A stretch of DNA of 5,592 nucleotides from Eubacteriales bacterium (lineage in GTDB: Bacteria; Bacillota; Clostridia; Peptostreptococcales; Anaerovoracaceae). The stretch covers positions 1 to 5,592 of the forward strand of contig JAQVOT010000082.1 in NCBI GenBank assembly GCA_028702415.1. Reading direction: 5' to 3'. The notes under the pieces are model-generated. The model was given only the letters and a program-made list of their open reading frames with translations, was not told the DNA's origin and did not search any database. This document shows positions 5,055 through 5,592 of the stretch, piece by piece (within the stretch, counting starts at the first letter, position 1; every line of letters begins with the position of its first letter). Position numbers and translations under genes: made by a program.

Positions 5055-5592
5055 ATGAAAGAAAAATATAAAAATATCTATCAAAAAATTGATTCATATT
5101 TTAATAAAATGCGTTTAATGCGACCTATTTCGCAGCAGCGTGTTAATCGCTTTATAGAAGATTTTTCTATCAGTACTTGTCATAATAGTACTGCTATAGA
5201 AGGAAATACTTTTACTTATGACGAAACAATGCTTTTATTAAAGGATGGTGTTACAAACAGCGCACATTCAATAACTGAACATAATGAAATAATTGGTTAT
5301 AAAAAAGCATTTGATTATCTATACAAAGCGGTTAAAGAGAATGTTATTATATCAGAAGAATTTATAAAAAAAATACATTCTTTCGTTATATTGGGACAAG
5401 AAAGTGCTGGAGAATATAGGGATATACAGGTATATATTGGAGATTTATTTCAGGCGAAATATACTACGCCTGCACCTTCGTTGTTAAATAATCTAATGAA
5501 TAATTATGTAAAGGATATTAAAAAGGACTCGGAGTATATTCAAGAAATAATGACGGAAGAGAATATGGATTGGGTAAAACTTTTTCATTTGT
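5055..5592 (+). CDS. Fic-domain protein (probable AMP transferase), N-terminal part
   Basis: The first 179 residues are present and the gene runs off the window. Fic enzymes usually transfer AMP from ATP to a hydroxyl group on a target protein. Residues 45-51, STAIEGN, match the (S/T)xxxE(G/N) inhibitory motif, whose glutamate (E49) would block productive ATP binding. Its N-terminal position is typical of class II, self-inhibited Fic proteins. Also visible are EHNEIIGYKKAFDYL (75-89) and GEYRDIQVYIGD (119-130), both characteristic of the Fic fold. The sequence stops in DWVKLFHL, just before the expected catalytic HPFxDGNGR motif, which therefore cannot be checked. The ATG at 5055 follows a weak AGG site and the TTGACA/TACAAT promoter. 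The gene lies on the inferred element side of the tRNA-Tyr scar, so it is probably cargo. The target is unknown. Confidence 0.9.
   Translation, partial: MKEKYKNIYQKIDSYFNKMRLMRPISQQRVNRFIEDFSISTCHNSTAIEGNTFTYDETMLLLKDGVTNSAHSITEHNEIIGYKKAFDYLYKAVKENVIISEEFIKKIHSFVILGQESAGEYRDIQVYIGDLFQAKYTTPAPSLLNNLMNNYVKDIKKDSEYIQEIMTEENMDWVKLFHL

Overview
This window looks like a mobile-element junction in a low-GC Gram-positive chromosome. The likely host is a member of the Bacillota, such as Clostridia or Negativicutes. That placement is an inference from strong GGAGG-type ribosome sites, a TTGACA/TACAAT promoter, a tRNA 3' end with an encoded CCA, and AT-rich intergenic DNA. The species cannot be named from the sequence.

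Left part (1-2318): the window opens in the C-terminal end of an ISXO2/IS1595-type transposase. This is cut at about base 124 by a structurally complete IS21-family element (125-2318, here IS21-A). IS21-A carries istA (DDE transposase) and istB (AAA+ helper ATPase) on the minus strand, coupled by a TAATG overlap, and has clear terminal inverted repeats with paired 24-bp-spaced internal boxes. A perfect 32-bp palindrome lies inside its istA.

Middle part (2319-about 4440): a second, clearly different IS21-family element (IS21-B) runs on the plus strand. Its left end and the start of its istA, including the N-terminal DNA-binding region, are missing. The catalytic part of istA, an intact istB and the right terminal repeats remain. 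The two flanks of IS21-A belong to different genes (an IS1595-type transposase on the left, istA of IS21-B on the right) and show no target duplication, so the arrangement reflects rearrangement and not one simple insertion.

Right part (about 4441-5592): a GA-rich tandem repeat and hairpin come first. They are followed by a perfect palindromic terminator and a 55-base minus-strand fragment matching the 3' half of tRNA-Tyr from the anticodon arm to CCA. The tRNA 5' half is absent. This is the expected product of integration of a genetic element into tRNA-Tyr, and the geometry puts the element to the right. An AT-rich non-coding stretch with repeated short motifs follows. The window ends inside a plus-strand gene for a Fic-domain protein with an N-terminal inhibitory motif, driven by a near-consensus promoter. 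The Fic gene is therefore plausibly cargo of the integrated element. No wholly new system is visible. The strongest leads are the tRNA-Tyr attachment scar, the istA palindrome and the repeated boxes upstream of fic.
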